A stretch of 64,000 nt of DNA from Ipomoea triloba (GCF_003576645.1 NC_044927.1:14275239-14339238); one strand, 5' to 3'. Positions 10,647 to 23,250 are shown, counted from the stretch's first letter. Program-made: numbers and translations. The notes: generated from the letters alone by a model not told the origin.

Positions 10647-12010
10647 TCTACCTTCAAGCCCAATGGGCTAAAGTCTGGTGTGTTGTGATTACTGGATGGA
10701 CACGTCCTACAAATCATGGACCCGACAATACTACTGTGGTGAAACCATAAGAAGAGTTGTCATAGGCTCAGATTACTCCGTCAGATTACAATAACAAGAC
10801 TCTAAACTCGATTGTCGGATCTCTACATGAATATGTATTCACTCTTGTCATTGGAATTGGTGAAGCTAAGAGAGTTTGGCAGATACTTCAAACCAGATTT
10901 GAAGGGACTAATGATGTTAAACAATCCAAATTGCAGATGGTTCCATATGAATTTGAAGGATTGAAGATGAGTACGAAAGAGACGATTATTGATTTTCATA
11001 GTCGTGTTCAAGATTTGATGAACCGGGCTTCTATTCTTGGTGAACCCTTCACTAAGCCTAAAGTTGTGAAGAAAGTCCTTCGCTTTTGCCCAAAAGATTT
11101 CGAATGAAGGTCACAACTATCCAGGAAAATGCAGGATGGGAAAACAAAGTTGTTGAAGAACTTATGGGAAGCTTACATACTTATGAGCTGCAAGTACTGG
11201 CAGAGGACAACCCTGGTGCATCTCGAAAGGGTAAGTTAGTTGCTTTCACTGCTGACGCAGATACTCACTCAAACACTGGAGGTGTAGATGACGAAACCCT
11301 TGCTCTACTTACAAAAAATTTCAAAAATATTATTCTAAAAGTGTTTGGTCAACCTAGACAAGGACATACTAGAAGAAGTCAAAAATCCTCACAAGGTGCT
11401 AGCACGACATCTAACACAGCAGGCTCAAAGCCAGGTTAATCATCACGTACATCTGGTCAGCTGAAAAACTCCTCATCCAACACTAGGAAGAATGCAGAGA
11501 ATGTGAGGGATATGGTCACATTCAATCAGAATGTGCTACATATCTTAAGCGAACGAGGTCTATGAAAGCCTCAAAATGGAGTGATGATGAGGAAGAATAT
11601 GAAAATCATAATAATGAGGAAGTTGATGGTAACTTTGTGGCATTCTTTGCTCCAAGAACTGACCTTTCAGAAACTGAAGAGGTCAAGAATAAGTCATCAA
11701 ATGAGTTTGATGAAACTACTATAGAGCTTGAAGAGGAATATGCCATGTTGTTGATCAGCTGGGAACAACTTGTTAAAGTCAACAAGAACCTAAATGATGA
11801 GTTGAAAGCATATAAAGACATTGTTAAAAAGCTGAATACCTCACTAGTACTGAAAGATGACCTGATAAACTAGATACGCACCAAGGAAGGAAAACTGATG
11901 AAAGAACTAGAGGAACTGAAACGGAAGATCAGGATGATGGATACCACTTCTACTTTGAATGAGATCCTTGAATCAGGAATAAATGTTCGCATCAAAACAG
12001 GTTTGTCATA
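10647..12010 (+). pseudogene. Element C gag
   Basis: The copia gag (UBN2-like) domain is visible from about 10800: LNSIVGSLHEYVF, AKRVWQILQTRFEGT, then ETIIDFHSRVQDL and a KRFRMKVTTIQE-type stretch. A CCHC zinc knuckle (C-R-E-C-E-G-Y-G-H-I-Q-S-E-C, CX2CX4HX4C) is at 11493-11534. A glutamate/lysine-rich, probably coiled-coil tail follows (11562-11990). The start is lost to element B, and frameshifts near 11080 and stops at 11437 and 11871 break the frame. Gag would package element RNA; this copy is dead. Confidence 0.85.
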
Positions 12011-12279
12011 ACATGTAGGGAATACCTCTGGGTCTTTGTCAAAGGTAGTACTTCAAGAACCACTAAGCCAGACACTCTACCAGTGAATCCAAGGTTCAGG
12101 AGAAGATTTAGACAATACACTCCAACTTGTCACTACTGTCAGACTAGAGTTCATACTCACCTTGAATGTTACTACTTCTACAAAGATCAACGAGAAAAAA
12201 AAGTACAAACAAAAGAACATTGCACCATTCAAGAGGCAAATCTGGGTTAGAAAATCTAAGATAATTTGACATCTTACCA

Positions 12280-13640
12280 TTGTTTTGTCAGCAACCTTAT
12301 CTAATTCAAGGTGGTATTTCGATAGTGGCTGTTCCAGGTATATGATAGGAAACAACAAGCATCTCAAATATCTCTAACCTTCAATGGATCAGTAACCTTT
12401 GGAGATGAACAAAAGGGAAAGATTCTTGGAAAAGGCATTCAGCACGTTCCTGGATTACCCCACCTAGAAGAATTATTACTGGTTCAAGGACTACGTGCCA
12501 ACTTGAGCAGCATCAGTCAGCTACGTGATCAAGACTGTAAAGTCTGCTTCAACAGAAATAAGTGTAGTGTGATGGGCAATGCTAATCAACCAGTGATGGA
12601 GGGAATTTGATCTTATGACAATTGTTACATTCTAACAAATGATCTGGTATTCAACCAAACTAAAGTTGATGAGGTGAAACTGTGGCATAAAAAATTAGGC
12701 CATATAAATTTTCGAGACATGGAAAAGTTGATCATGTAGGCATATGTGGAGCCTGTGCTATTAGCAAACAGACAAGGACACCACACAAACTAGTCAAAAC
12801 CATCACTACTAAATGTTGTTTGGAACTGATTCATATTGATCTGATGGGTCTAACTTGTGTGTGTGTGTGTGTGTGTGTGTGTATTGATGATTTCTCACGG
12901 TTCTGCTAGATAAAGTTTTAAATGGAAAAATCAGAGGCATTTGAGGTATATAGATCTTTGTGCATTAGACTATAAAAGGAGAAGGATGAACCCATCATTA
13001 AAATTCTAAGACTAGCAAGTGATTATGACAAAGAATTTGAGAATGTCTCATACTCAAATTTCTATTCAGAATAGGGTGTTGCACACGAATTTTCTATCCC
13101 TAGAACTGCTCAACAGAATGGTATAGTAGAAAGGAATAATTGTATTCTACATGAGATGGTCCGGGTCATGCTTAATGCCAGTTAACTTCCCAGCGTTTTG
13201 GGGCAAAAGTTGTTCATACAGCATGTCATATAGTGAACAGAGTCTACATACGTCCGAGTAATTCAATGACACCATACGAGATATGGAATGGAAAAAAACC
13301 TAACTTAAAGTACTTCTATGTCTTTGGATCTAAGTGTTTTGTTCTGATAGACCAAGAGCAAAGAGGAAAATTTGAAGCAAAGAGAGTGATAATGGAGTGT
13401 TTCTTGGGTACTCACCAAACAGCCTGGCTTATGGAGTGTACAACAAGATAACAAAATCAATCATGGAATCAGTAAATGCAATGATAAATGATCAACCTAG
13501 TCGTTCAGAACATGAGCATACCTCTAATGTAGTATTCGATGTACTAACTAAGCCTTCAACAAATCCTGATGAATCACTAGCTGAGGCTTAGTCTGTTGGG
13601 TCCTTAGATGAGTCACAAGATACTTCTGATGCAACCACTA
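12280..13640 (+). pseudogene. Element C protease and integrase
   Basis: The protease is marked by WYFDSGCSRYMIG with the catalytic DSG at 12321-12329. The integrase zinc-binding region has LWHKKLGHINF (about 12680) and ICGAC (about 12750). The catalytic core has D in HIDLMG (12838), D in the SDYDKEFEN segment (about 13021) and E in QQNGIVERN (about 13129), so the D,D,E triad can be traced. A (TG)13 run replaces about 15 residues after the first aspartate. Several stops and shifts are present, for example at 12908 and 13072. Confidence 0.85.
12856..12882 (+). repeat. (TG)13 microsatellite inside integrase
   Basis: An uninterrupted TG run within the integrase core of element C, just before the DDFSRF-like block. 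It probably expanded from a short GTTTGTGT codon string. Confidence 0.95.
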
Positions 13641-13879
13641 GCCTATCTGATAGACAGGGAAAGGGATAAACCGACTCAAACGGGGAAGAATAATCCTTCG
13701 ACGAATATCATTAGTGATCCTTCAGAAGTATGCTAACTCATAGAAAAACAAGAGGAAACTTGGTTGAACTTGTAGGTTGTGCTTGCTAAACATCACAAAT
13801 AGAGCCAAAAAATGTGAAGGAAACATTGCAAGAAAATTTGTAGAATAAGGTGATGTGGGAGTAGCTAAATCACTTTGAA

Positions 13880-14864
13880 AGAAATCATGTCTGGGATCTA
13901 GTGCCTATGCCTAAAGGGGTCCACATTATAGTTACAAAATGGATCTTTAAAAAAAATTGACGAAACAGTTAACGTTGCTAGAAACAAAGCCAGATTGGTG
14001 ACACAAAGATACACATAGGTTGAAGGAATAGATTATGATGAAACGTTTGCTCCAGTTGTAAGGCTAGAATCTATTCGTATCCTACTGGCTATTGCATATA
14101 TCATGGACTTTACTCTATTTCAGATGGACGTTAAAACAACATTTTTGAATGGATATCTGCATGAATACATCTACGTAGCTGAACCAAAAGGGATTGAGGA
14201 CCCCAAATGTTTAGAACACGTCTATAAACTGAGGAAAGCACTATATGGGCTCAAAAAAGCCCCCAAGGTCATGGTATGAATGACTGATGCAGTGTCTATT
14301 GCAACATGGATACAAGTGAGGTGGAGTTGACAAAACCTTGTTTGTTAATACCACTTGATAATACATCACTATTGCTCAAATATATGTTGATAACATTGTA
14401 TTTGGGTCAACTCTTCAAAAGAACACTGATGAACTAGTGGCAATAATGAAGGAGTTTGAGATGTCTATTGTTGGTCCACTTACATACTTTATGGGCTTAT
14501 AGGTGAAGCAAACTACAAATGGATTTTTCATATCACAAGAAAAGTATGCAAAGAATTTAATCAAGAAATTTGAGCTGGAGTCATGTAAATCTCCTAGAAC
14601 CCCCATATCAACCTCTTCAAAAATCTTAAAGGATGATTCTGGTCAACCAGTCGATTCGATAGTGTACAGAAGTATGATTGGTAGTCTTCTATATCTGACA
14701 GCCAGTTGACCAGATATTATGTACAGTGTAGGGATCTGTGCAAGATATCAATCTGCTCCTAAAGAGTCACATTTGATTGCAGCTAAGAGGGTTTTGAAGT
14801 ATGTGAAAGGAACATAGACGTATGGAATATGGTATTAAACTGAGAGTGAATTAAGCTTAGTTGG
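13880..14864 (+). pseudogene. Element C reverse transcriptase (N-terminal and catalytic part)
   Basis: Copia RT motifs are readable: the KARLVTQ and EGIDYDETFAPV blocks, QMDVKTTFLNGYLHE with the first catalytic aspartate (about 14127), the KALYGLKKAP block, and the active-site box at 14383-14394. The active site reads YVDN instead of YVDD. The frame continues (FISQEKYAKNLIKKF, MIGSLLYLTAS, KYVKGT) until element X1 inserts at 14865, with target duplication GTTGG. Multiple stops are present, for example 14278 and 14502. Confidence 0.88.
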
Positions 14865-15394
14865 TGTAACACCCCGAAATTTTGTAAGTATTTTTGAGAA
14901 AATATTATTATTATTTTCGAAATATTCATGTTTTATTGTTGCCCAAAAGAATTTTTGGAAATTATTATTTATTACAAAATATATATTTTGGAATGTATAT
15001 GTATATATTTATTTATTTCGAAAATAATCAATAAGAATTGGTTTGGCTTGCTGGACAAAACTTTAACTTTTTGTGAGAAGTCTTGGTTTCGAATCTAGGC
15101 AACAATTAATTTACTTTCAAAGCCTATTATATTGCTCTTCGTATATAGTTATATATTTTTGTTGCTAAAATAATTTTTGAAAGATGAAACGGTTTGGTGG
15201 TTTGGGATTTGAGCTTTGGGCTTTGGACAGGAGTTCAACTCTTGTTAGTCGTAGAATGGTTATTTTCTTTTGGTTCAGCAGAGAAAAAAGAAAAAATAAA
15301 TAAATAAAAGAGACCAAGATGGCAGGAGTCTGCCTGGATAAGGAAAATTGAGGAGTGAGACGCCGGAAAAAGAGGAAAGAAAAAGGGAAAAGGG
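14865..15394 (+). repeat. Left inverted terminus of X1
   Basis: About 530 bp, nearly identical to the reverse complement of 18051-18580. It starts with TGTAACACCCC, a common start of plant LTRs. Confidence 0.9.
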
Positions 15395-17185
15395 CAAAGA
15401 AGAAAGAAAAAGGGAAAAGGGCGTGAATTGGGGGTGGTTATAATATTATTAATAGCCTGATTTGTTGGAGGTGTTATAATTAATAATTAATAGCCTGATT
15501 TGATGGAGGTGTTATAATTAATAATTAAATAATAGTAAACCGTGTGTGTTGTGTGTATGTATTAGGTAGATTAGATATATTTATATTCATAAGGGAGGTG
15601 CGTAACTTTGGAGTTAGGGGGAAAGCTCACAATTTTCATTCTGCTTTTTGGCCGAGAAAAAAAAATAGAGAGAAGAAAGGGAAAGGAAGAGAAAAGATAG
15701 AAGGATTGTCAACTTGTGCTGTGGTTATTAGGTAGGTGTCCATTCAAATTTTATTTAAATTATCTAATATGTGCTTATATGATATTATATTACTATTATT
15801 ATAGAAATTGTTAAATATTTGTGAGAACATATTATTTGTACATTTGATTTATGGTGGGCGTATGATGATTAGTAAGAATCTGTGTAAAAGAATTGTTAGA
15901 GATTGAAATATGGGTTTACTGATGATGATGGTGTGAAGATAATTTAAATGATACTCATGGAGATAATGCTTAAGTGATAATGATTAAATAATGTGAGTAA
16001 GTGGGTTTGTGGTTTTATGCCTTCCCCTTACCCTTATGGGTTTTAGACTATGACTGAAACATGATTTTTTTCTCTTGTGTGGATTAATCAAATCATAGTT
16101 GTCTTACATAAATTCTTGAAGCATGTATTACCTTTATAATACAAGTTATCTCTTGTGGTAGAGATTATGGTATTTGAGAGTATTAATGAACAATTGTACT
16201 TAAAATCTTGTATATATACATATATATTAATTCTTCTGTGTATGGATATATAAGTATATATTATATGTATAAAGTATATGTGTAGTACGTACGTAGGTTT
16301 TCTAAAAAAAATAATAACAGTGAATATATGATTATATGTAAAGAACCTTACCTAAGTACGTATGCTTATGATTATTATTAGTTTATGGGTATATATATAT
16401 GTATAAGCATTACATTTAATTTCTTATTGAATGTACATAATTTATTACTCGAGTTAGTATTGTCAATTAGTATGAATTTTCTATGTATCACAATTAGTAT
16501 ATGAATATGTTTGATTAGTAAGGTTATGATATGTACGTACGTTATTTTATTAGTAATAACAATACTAATAATAATAACGAAATTTATTATTTTGTTTCAT
16601 TGTTAAATGCCGTACGACGTTTTATAAAAAAATAAAATAATAATAATCATTATTTGTTTTTACTTGAATAAGTGGCGTACGAATTATGTATGCATATGTA
16701 CATTCCTTACAAATTTAAATTTTACTTATATGTTGTGTGTACATAGGACTCCTCCTTATTATGTAGAACGCATGTTAGTGACAAATGAAAAAAAATTGAC
16801 CAAAATGTAGATTTTGGACTCTTGGTTGCAAAATGAGTTTTATTGAGCTTTTCAAGGAAAAGAATTAGCCTAATTTTATTTTGGAAGAAAACCTCATTTT
16901 TGAGAGATTGGATGTACAATGCAAGTAATGATTAATTTTACAAATATTATTATTCTATCAAATTTATGAACAAGCTTTTATGCTAAGTCTTGATTTCAAA
17001 ACTTATGGAAATATTATGAGGTGTAATCTATATTAAGAACTCAAGTTTGGAATTTTTGATAAATTGATTTTGGTTAATAGATTTTGAGAGCCTAAGGGCT
17101 AAATTTTATTACATAAAATATTTTGTAAACTTATGGAAGATATGTGACTTGGAAATTGTGGAGTATTCAATTGTATGCTGGATAC

Positions 17186-17420
17186 TAGGGCTATGCCCTG
17201 TTGTGGAGTGGTTAGGGTAATCCTACCACTAGGGTTCATACCTTGTTTTGAGGAGTATTCGGTAGGAACAATCCCCGGATACTATGGCATTTATTGTCCT
17301 GTTGATTTGAGGAGTGGTTAGGTTATGCCTTCCACTAGGGTCTACGTACCCTGTTTTGAGGAGTATTCGGTAGGAAAAATCCCCGAATACTAGGACTAGT
17401 AACTTCCCGGTGAGGCTTGG
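17186..17420 (+). repeat. Hairpin-forming tandem repeat in X1
   Basis: Two roughly 110-bp units each contain GAGTGGTTAGG...CCACTAGGGT and GAGTATTCGG...CCGAATACT, whose halves are complementary. The same region occurs, inverted and diverged, in X2 at 37310-37460. Confidence 0.75.
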
Positions 17421-18050
17421 AATCCTCACTCGGGGGTGTGCACACGTAAGGTTAGAGTCCTGTTTCCATTAGAAATGGGAAATATGTGGAGTGTTTGGAT
17501 GTGTGGAAAGCACCGTTCACTAGGGCCTAAGAATAAAGGACTTTGTCCCATTTATGTGTGATTAATGTGCTTCCATATGTATTTTTATAGTGTGCGAGTA
17601 TGGCACAAAGTTAAATTTTTAAGAAATTTTAGAATATGACTTTTTGAAAAGTATACTATGGTAAATAAAGGATTGAATCCTATTATGAAAATGGAAAAAA
17701 TGTTGATATTATGGAATTTTATGTGGAATTAAATAATTATTTATGTGAGTGAATTAGTATTTGAATCCTATTATTTATGAAAATGATAAGTTGTGAATGT
17801 ATAGTATTTTATGAGGAATTAAATGATTATTTGATTATTATTTATTATGAAATGTTATATGAAATTAGAATCCACCATAAATTGATTGATTTGAGAATTA
17901 GTATATTCTAATGGACTAAAAATGATTATGTGGTTGAGTATAAAATATTCTATGGGGTTAATATGGAATTATGTGCTCCAAAGTGCTATGTGAAAAATGA
18001 TTTATGGGGTGGAGTAAGTCTTACCAGCCGTCGTGCTGACTTTGTTTTCC

Positions 18051-18580
18051 CCCTTTTTCCTTTTTCTTTCCTCTTTTTCCGGCGTCTCACTCCTCAATTT
18101 TCCTTATCCAGGCAGACTCCTGCCATCTTGGTCTCTTTTATTTATTTATTTCTTCTTTTTTCTCTGCTGAACCAAAAGAAAATAACCTTTCTGCGACTAA
18201 CAAGAGTCGAACTCCTGTCCACAGCCCAAAGCTCAAATCCCAAACCACCAAGCCGTTTCATCTTTCAAGAATTATTTTAGCAACAAAAGTATATAACTAT
18301 ATACGAAGAGCAATATAATAGGCTTTGAAAGTAAATTAATTGTTGCCTAGATTCGAAACCAAGACTTCTCACAAAAAAGTAAGTTTTGTCCAGCAAAGCC
18401 AAACCAATTCTTATTGATTATTTTCGAAATAAATAAATATATACATATACGTTCCAAAATATATATTTTGTAATAAATAGTAATTTCCAAAAATTCTTTT
18501 GGGCAACAATAAAACATGAATATTTCGAAAATAATAATAATATTTTCTCAAAAATACTTACAAAATTTCGGGGTGTTACA
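18051..18580 (-). repeat. Right inverted terminus of X1
   Basis: Reverse-complement copy of 14865-15394 with a few substitutions. It joins the X LTR end (...GTGCTGAC, 18040) through about 10 bp. Confidence 0.9.
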
Positions 18581-19047
18581 GTTGGATACTATGATGTTGA
18601 TTGGGCTAGAAACATTGATGATAAAAAGAGTACTTCTGGTGGATGTTCTTTTATTTGGAAGAATCTTATATCGTGGCTAAGCAAGAAACAAAATTCCATC
18701 TCACTGAGTACAACTAAGGCCGAGTACATTGTTGCTGGTAGATGTTGCACCCAACTCCTATGGATGAAACAGATCTTCCTGGATTACGGAATTAATCAAG
18801 AATCAATGACACTTTATTGTGATAACATAAGTGCTATAGATATCTCAAAGAACCCAGTGCAATATTTCAGAGCCAAATATTTAGACATTAGACATCACTT
18901 TATAAGGGAACTGGTTGAAGACAAGGAAACTGAGCTAGAGTATATTCAGACAGAAAAGCAACTGCTGGACATACTGACTAAGCCACTTGATGCACATCGG
19001 TATGAGATTCTCATATATGCTCTGGGAATATGTCGAAGGGATCTCTA
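18581..19047 (+). pseudogene. Element C RNase H
   Basis: It resumes directly after X1. Copia RNase H blocks are clear: DVDWARNIDDKKSTSGG, ISWLSKKQNSISLSTT with the KAEYI glutamate, LYCDN with its aspartate, and the C-terminal DIRHHFIRELVEDK and DILTKPL. It ends with a stop at 19046. The frame is open here, apart from the X1 interruption upstream. In life it would degrade the RNA of the RNA:DNA hybrid. Confidence 0.88.
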
Positions 19048-19434
19048 AATCAGTCAGTAAGTCAAGAGGTTAGATCATACCATTACTTACCTTAAGTATA
19101 TCCATTTATTAATGGTATTGATCAAGCTACTTGCCTTAATTCTTGACTTCCCATACAGATTTTCTTCCAGATTCAAAACCCCCTTGATATGACTAAAAAT
19201 CCAAGATTTTGAGATAATCTTACCATACAAACCTTTTGCATGCCACAGTGCGTCATGTTAGCCATAATTACTTTTGTGATCCTAAAGGCTAAGAGATATC
19301 TATTCATCTTCCCATTTAATCTCTCATACCAAAAACAATCCGAGAAACCAGTTTCCACATAGGGAAAAATTCTCTTTGTTTTTTTACCTCCTAAAGAGCT
19401 ACTTTAATGGCGAAATCAAACCGACTTGTAGTTC
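19048..19434 (+). other. Element C spacer between RNase H and the MITEs
   Basis: 387 bp of AT-rich sequence with no coding signature. Joined across the MITEs, it leads into the env-like ORF and may have held the intron or leader for that ORF. Confidence 0.5.
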
Positions 19435-19437
19435 TAA

Positions 19438-20034
19438 GGCCATCTCCAACCAAGGCACCAAAACACCAAAACACCAAAAAATTTGGTGTGGAAGGGCTCC
19501 AATCAACACTCCAAAACACTAAAAATTTGGTGCATTGTGAACAGTGCAGCACCAAATTTGGTGCTGCACTGTTCATCCGCACCATTTTTGGTGTATATAT
19601 TTAATTCCCATTTTGCCCATCTTTTGTACTTTATCTTATTCTATAATTACTTTTGTATCCTTTTTGTTTTTTTATATATTTACATATTTTGTTAAATATT
19701 TAAACAAAAATTGTATATTATTAAAAACAAATTATATCATCTGAAAGATCTCATTAAAACGATTAAAACAAGACTAATATTGAATACTATTTAATTGAAA
19801 AAAAAAATTTACACAAACCATAATTAAATTTTAATTAATTAAATACAACTATATGTTAAATAATAAAAGTATAAATATAAACTTTTTGTGAGAATATAAA
19901 TTATTTTAGTGTACGAATAAAATTTGGTGTAAATGGGTTGGAGATGAAAAAAATTTGGTGTAAGAATATGCTGGGAATATTCCTTTTAGTGTAAAATTTG
20001 GTGCAAAATTTGGTGTTTTGGGTTGGAGATGGTC
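19438..20034. mobile_element. PIF/Harbinger-type MITE, copy 1
   Basis: 597 bp with termini GGCCATCTCCAACC and GGTTGGAGATGGTC (one mismatch as inverted repeats), flanked by TAA on both sides (19435-19437, 20035-20037). Sub-terminal CACCAAATTTTTGGTG words recur. TWA target duplication and GG-start termini are typical of PIF/Harbinger (Tourist-like) MITEs. No coding. Confidence 0.82.
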
Positions 20035-20037
20035 TAA

Positions 20038-20649
20038 GGTCATCTCCAACCTTCCCTCTAAAACACCAAAACACCAAAAAATATAGTGTGATGGAGCTCC
20101 AAACCCTCTCCAATCAACACACCATCCCACCAAATTTTTGGTGCAGGGTGAACAGTGCAGCGCCATATTTGGTGCTGCACTGTTCATCCGCACCAAATGT
20201 TCTTTTATTTTTTTCCCATTATGCCCCTGGTACCTTATTTTAGTTTTAGTATATTTTTACATTTTGTTAAATTGTTAGATATAAACTTCATATTATTAAA
20301 AATAAATTATATCATTTGAAAGATCTCATTAAGACGATTAAAACAAGACTAATATTGAATATAAAATAATTAAAAATGAAACTACATAAATTATGAATTT
20401 AACAAAATTAAATCTAAAAAATTACTTTATATTATTTGCATAATATTGCATTATGATTATATTTTATATTAAAATATTTAAAGATAATGTAAAGTCTTAA
20501 TTTATCATAAAATAAATTATTTTAGTTAAGAAATAAAATTTGGTGTAATGGGTTGGAGATGGAAAAAATTTGGTGTAAGAATATGCTGAGAATATTCCTT
20601 TTGGTGTAGAATTTGATGCAAAATTTGGTGTAAATGGTTGGAGATGGTC
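20038..20649. mobile_element. PIF/Harbinger-type MITE, copy 2, sharing the TAA with copy 1
   Basis: 612 bp, the same family as copy 1: GGTCATCTCCAACC to GGTTGGAGATGGTC. It is flanked by TAA (20035-20037 and 20650-20652). The two copies sit head-to-tail with a single shared TAA between them. Confidence 0.82.
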
Positions 20650-20652
20650 TAA

Positions 20653-23056
20653 AACTACATACTGACTAAGGAACATACTCCATAGGAAGCCATAAAGTTA
20701 ATGAAACTCTTTATTAATCTAATAGCAAAGAAGAAATTGAAGATGGATCCTAAACCGATTGAGGAGGCTATGGTGACCCTGATTGAGTTCTACCCAAGGG
20801 TTATTAGTGATATTTCTTGTGAGGAAGCAGGAGCCTTGGTAGAAATTGCTGAGGATTCGAAGGCGACACCAACTTAAATAGATGTCCCTGCAGACGGAAA
20901 TATTGTCAAAGCTATTATCCGGTACTTTGGTGAAAGGGGTATTGTGAGGGAAAATGCACATGTGCAAGCCCAAGAACTGATCCAACAACGGGCTCAAAAT
21001 TTCCAAGTCAAGTCAAGTGTTTCCACACCCATTCCTATTATTAATTTATCTTCTAAAAAACTTAGTAGCTCTAATGTTCTATCTGTTGTTGAATCTGTCT
21101 TACCGGTTGTTTCTGAATCTTTAAATGTGTTGAATGTTAATTTACCTTCTGTGCCTATTTCTAAAACTTTGATTATGAAATCTATTGATATATGTTCTCT
21201 TGAGTCTGTTACTACTGAGGTTACCCCTGTTGTGACTATCACTAAGCCTGTCATTTAAAATGTATTACCCATCCAGTCTATGAACAAAAAAAACCTTGGG
21301 TGATCACCATATGGCTGCATAGATGTACCCATATCTTGAGCCCATAGTGAATCTGATGAATATAACCTCCTTTGCTACTAGTCAAAGATACTTTGTTGAA
21401 ACTTCTATTGTTTTTTAATCTATGTTGTACTCGCAAATTGAATATACTATTCCCCTAGTGTCTGAGAAACCTTCTGTTCTTGATGCCTCTACTGTTGATC
21501 CCCTAAATTCCCAAAAACTTATTGATATGATGGATATAGATGTACCCTTGACTGAGTTTATCATTCAACATGTTATGAAAGCCATCTCTGATGCTGAAGA
21601 GACTATGGTTGATCAAAATGCACATCTAATACTTCTTCTTTCAAAGTCAGAAATCTTGAAAGTATACTATCTGTTTCACCGGTTGTTACTCTATCAGACC
21701 CTATTGTGACTACTACTCCAGTACCTGGGTCACTAGTTGATTTTGAAGTTTCAGAGGTAATCCCTCAAGTGAAACAGAGGAAAAGGAAGGGAAAACTTGA
21801 AAACTTTATTGATATATCTTTTGATCTTGTTGTTTCTCCTAAAATAGAGAGGAGAAGAAAAGTGCCCTCAAAATCTGAATTGAAACAGAATCAGATGTTC
21901 CTGTCAACAAGTTTTTTGAAATCTCGGATCCGCATCCAAGGGAAAATCTATTGTTCTCCCTAAGTCAAAGAAATTAGTTTCCAAACCTGCGAAGAAGCAA
22001 GCCCTAAATACTGAGTCACGAGAGCCTAAGCTAGAAACTGAACTAGAAGGAACACAACATTTTGTACCTATAATGGTTAATGAAAAAGCAGAGAAAAAGT
22101 GGGATTCCATGGTGCACCATGATATGATAATCTAGAGGGAGGTTGGCATCAAGCAACTGAACTCTATCTATGACATTGTGCCACTCCTTGAAGAAATTGG
22201 TTTACTTTCTACTGTGACCAACATTGGGACATACTCCAAATTATTAACCATCGATTTTTACTTCAATCTCACTGAGTCAGTGAATGATGCAAATAACCCC
22301 AATCATTTCAAGATCTTTATTTGAGGGAAGAGATACAAGATGAGTCCTCAAGTGATAAATGATTTCTATGGGATTAATCCACAGCCAATGGAAGACATTA
22401 CTGATTGGGATGAAGTTGCTAGGACCTTGATTGCTGGAACGTACATTGGCTGGCCAAAGAATTCGTTGAACTCAATTTATAATGCAGAATTGAGCTCTAA
22501 GTACACTATCCTTCACAAGTTGGCTACTAATAACTGGATTTCATTCTGCACATTTGTACTCAATGTCATAGGATCCAACCAGTTCTTGTACCGTACTAGC
22601 ACGAGGTAGAGAGTGGATTTGGGACACGTTATCTTCTCACACATGCTGACCTGCATTCATCCTTGAGAACAAAAGATCAAATTACCCTATCTTAACCTCA
22701 TTTATGGCTTATGGCTTTCACAGGGACTCTATGTTTTCTCATGAAGTTACATTGAAAAACATGATATATTATCATGTTGATAATTGTCTTTTGGGCGACA
22801 AATATGTTAAAGATGTCACTTTAGTCACTCCGATCACTATTCCTGCTTCGACTGATGTTGCTGATATAATTCATACTCCTTATGTCTGGGATACCCAACT
22901 GTCTCTTAAGCTAAAACGCACAATCACTAGTCTTGAGATGGCACACAAGCTGATTGGGAAACAACTTGATGCTGCTCGTACTGAATTGGCCTCTGTTTCA
23001 CTTCGTCTAAGTCTTACAGATGTTGAGGGGGAGCATTTGATAGTTTATGATTACTG
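20653..23056 (+). pseudogene. Element C env-like ORF (Sirevirus third ORF), decayed
   Basis: After the MITEs a long coding-like stretch runs to about 23056 in pieces. The first part (about 20700-21960) is Ser/Thr/Val/Pro-rich low-complexity sequence, then a Lys-rich basic stretch. The second (about 22140-23056) has the plant-transposon-protein type of domain seen downstream of Sirevirus pol (FKIFI, INDFYGINP, WISFCTFVLNVIGSNQFLYRT, VDLGHVIFSHMLTCIHP), then a short coiled segment. Stops (20876, 21257, 22121, 22606) and shifts break it. No signal peptide or clear membrane segment is seen, so 'env-like' rests on position only. Confidence 0.72.
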
Positions 23057-23250
23057 ACTGTGGATGGTTGTTACTTTACATTCATACTATTTTGATATGA
23101 CTTCTTTTTATTTATGATTTATGGTTTATACTGGTTTAAACGTTATGTTTGTAGTCTTGGGTATTTTAATGTTCAAACTACTCATTATGAGTATTCTATG
23201 GTTAGCCGGTTGGTTTGTTTTTTAAACATTGTTAGTCTTTTGTCAAATTA

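Larger units (their letters stand above)
14865..18580. mobile_element. Element X1: LTR-derived insertion with 530-bp inverted termini and 5-bp TSD
   Basis: It begins TGTAACACCCCGAAATTTTG and ends with the near reverse complement CAAAATTTCGGGGTGTTACA. It is flanked on both sides by GTTGG (14860-14864 and 18581-18585), so it is one clean insertion of 3716 bp into C's RNase H region. The first about 530 bp recur inverted at the end. The central part has no coding capacity. Its 3' half (about 17400-18050) is homologous to X2, which looks like an ordinary LTR in the opposite orientation. TG...CA ends and a 5-bp TSD fit retroviral-type integration; the inverted terminus is unusual. Confidence 0.8.

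Noticed and set aside
14865..18580. X1 as a Mutator-like element because of long inverted termini
   Set aside because: The target duplication is 5 bp, not 9-11 bp, no transposase is present, and the ends are LTR-like (TGTAAC...GTTACA).
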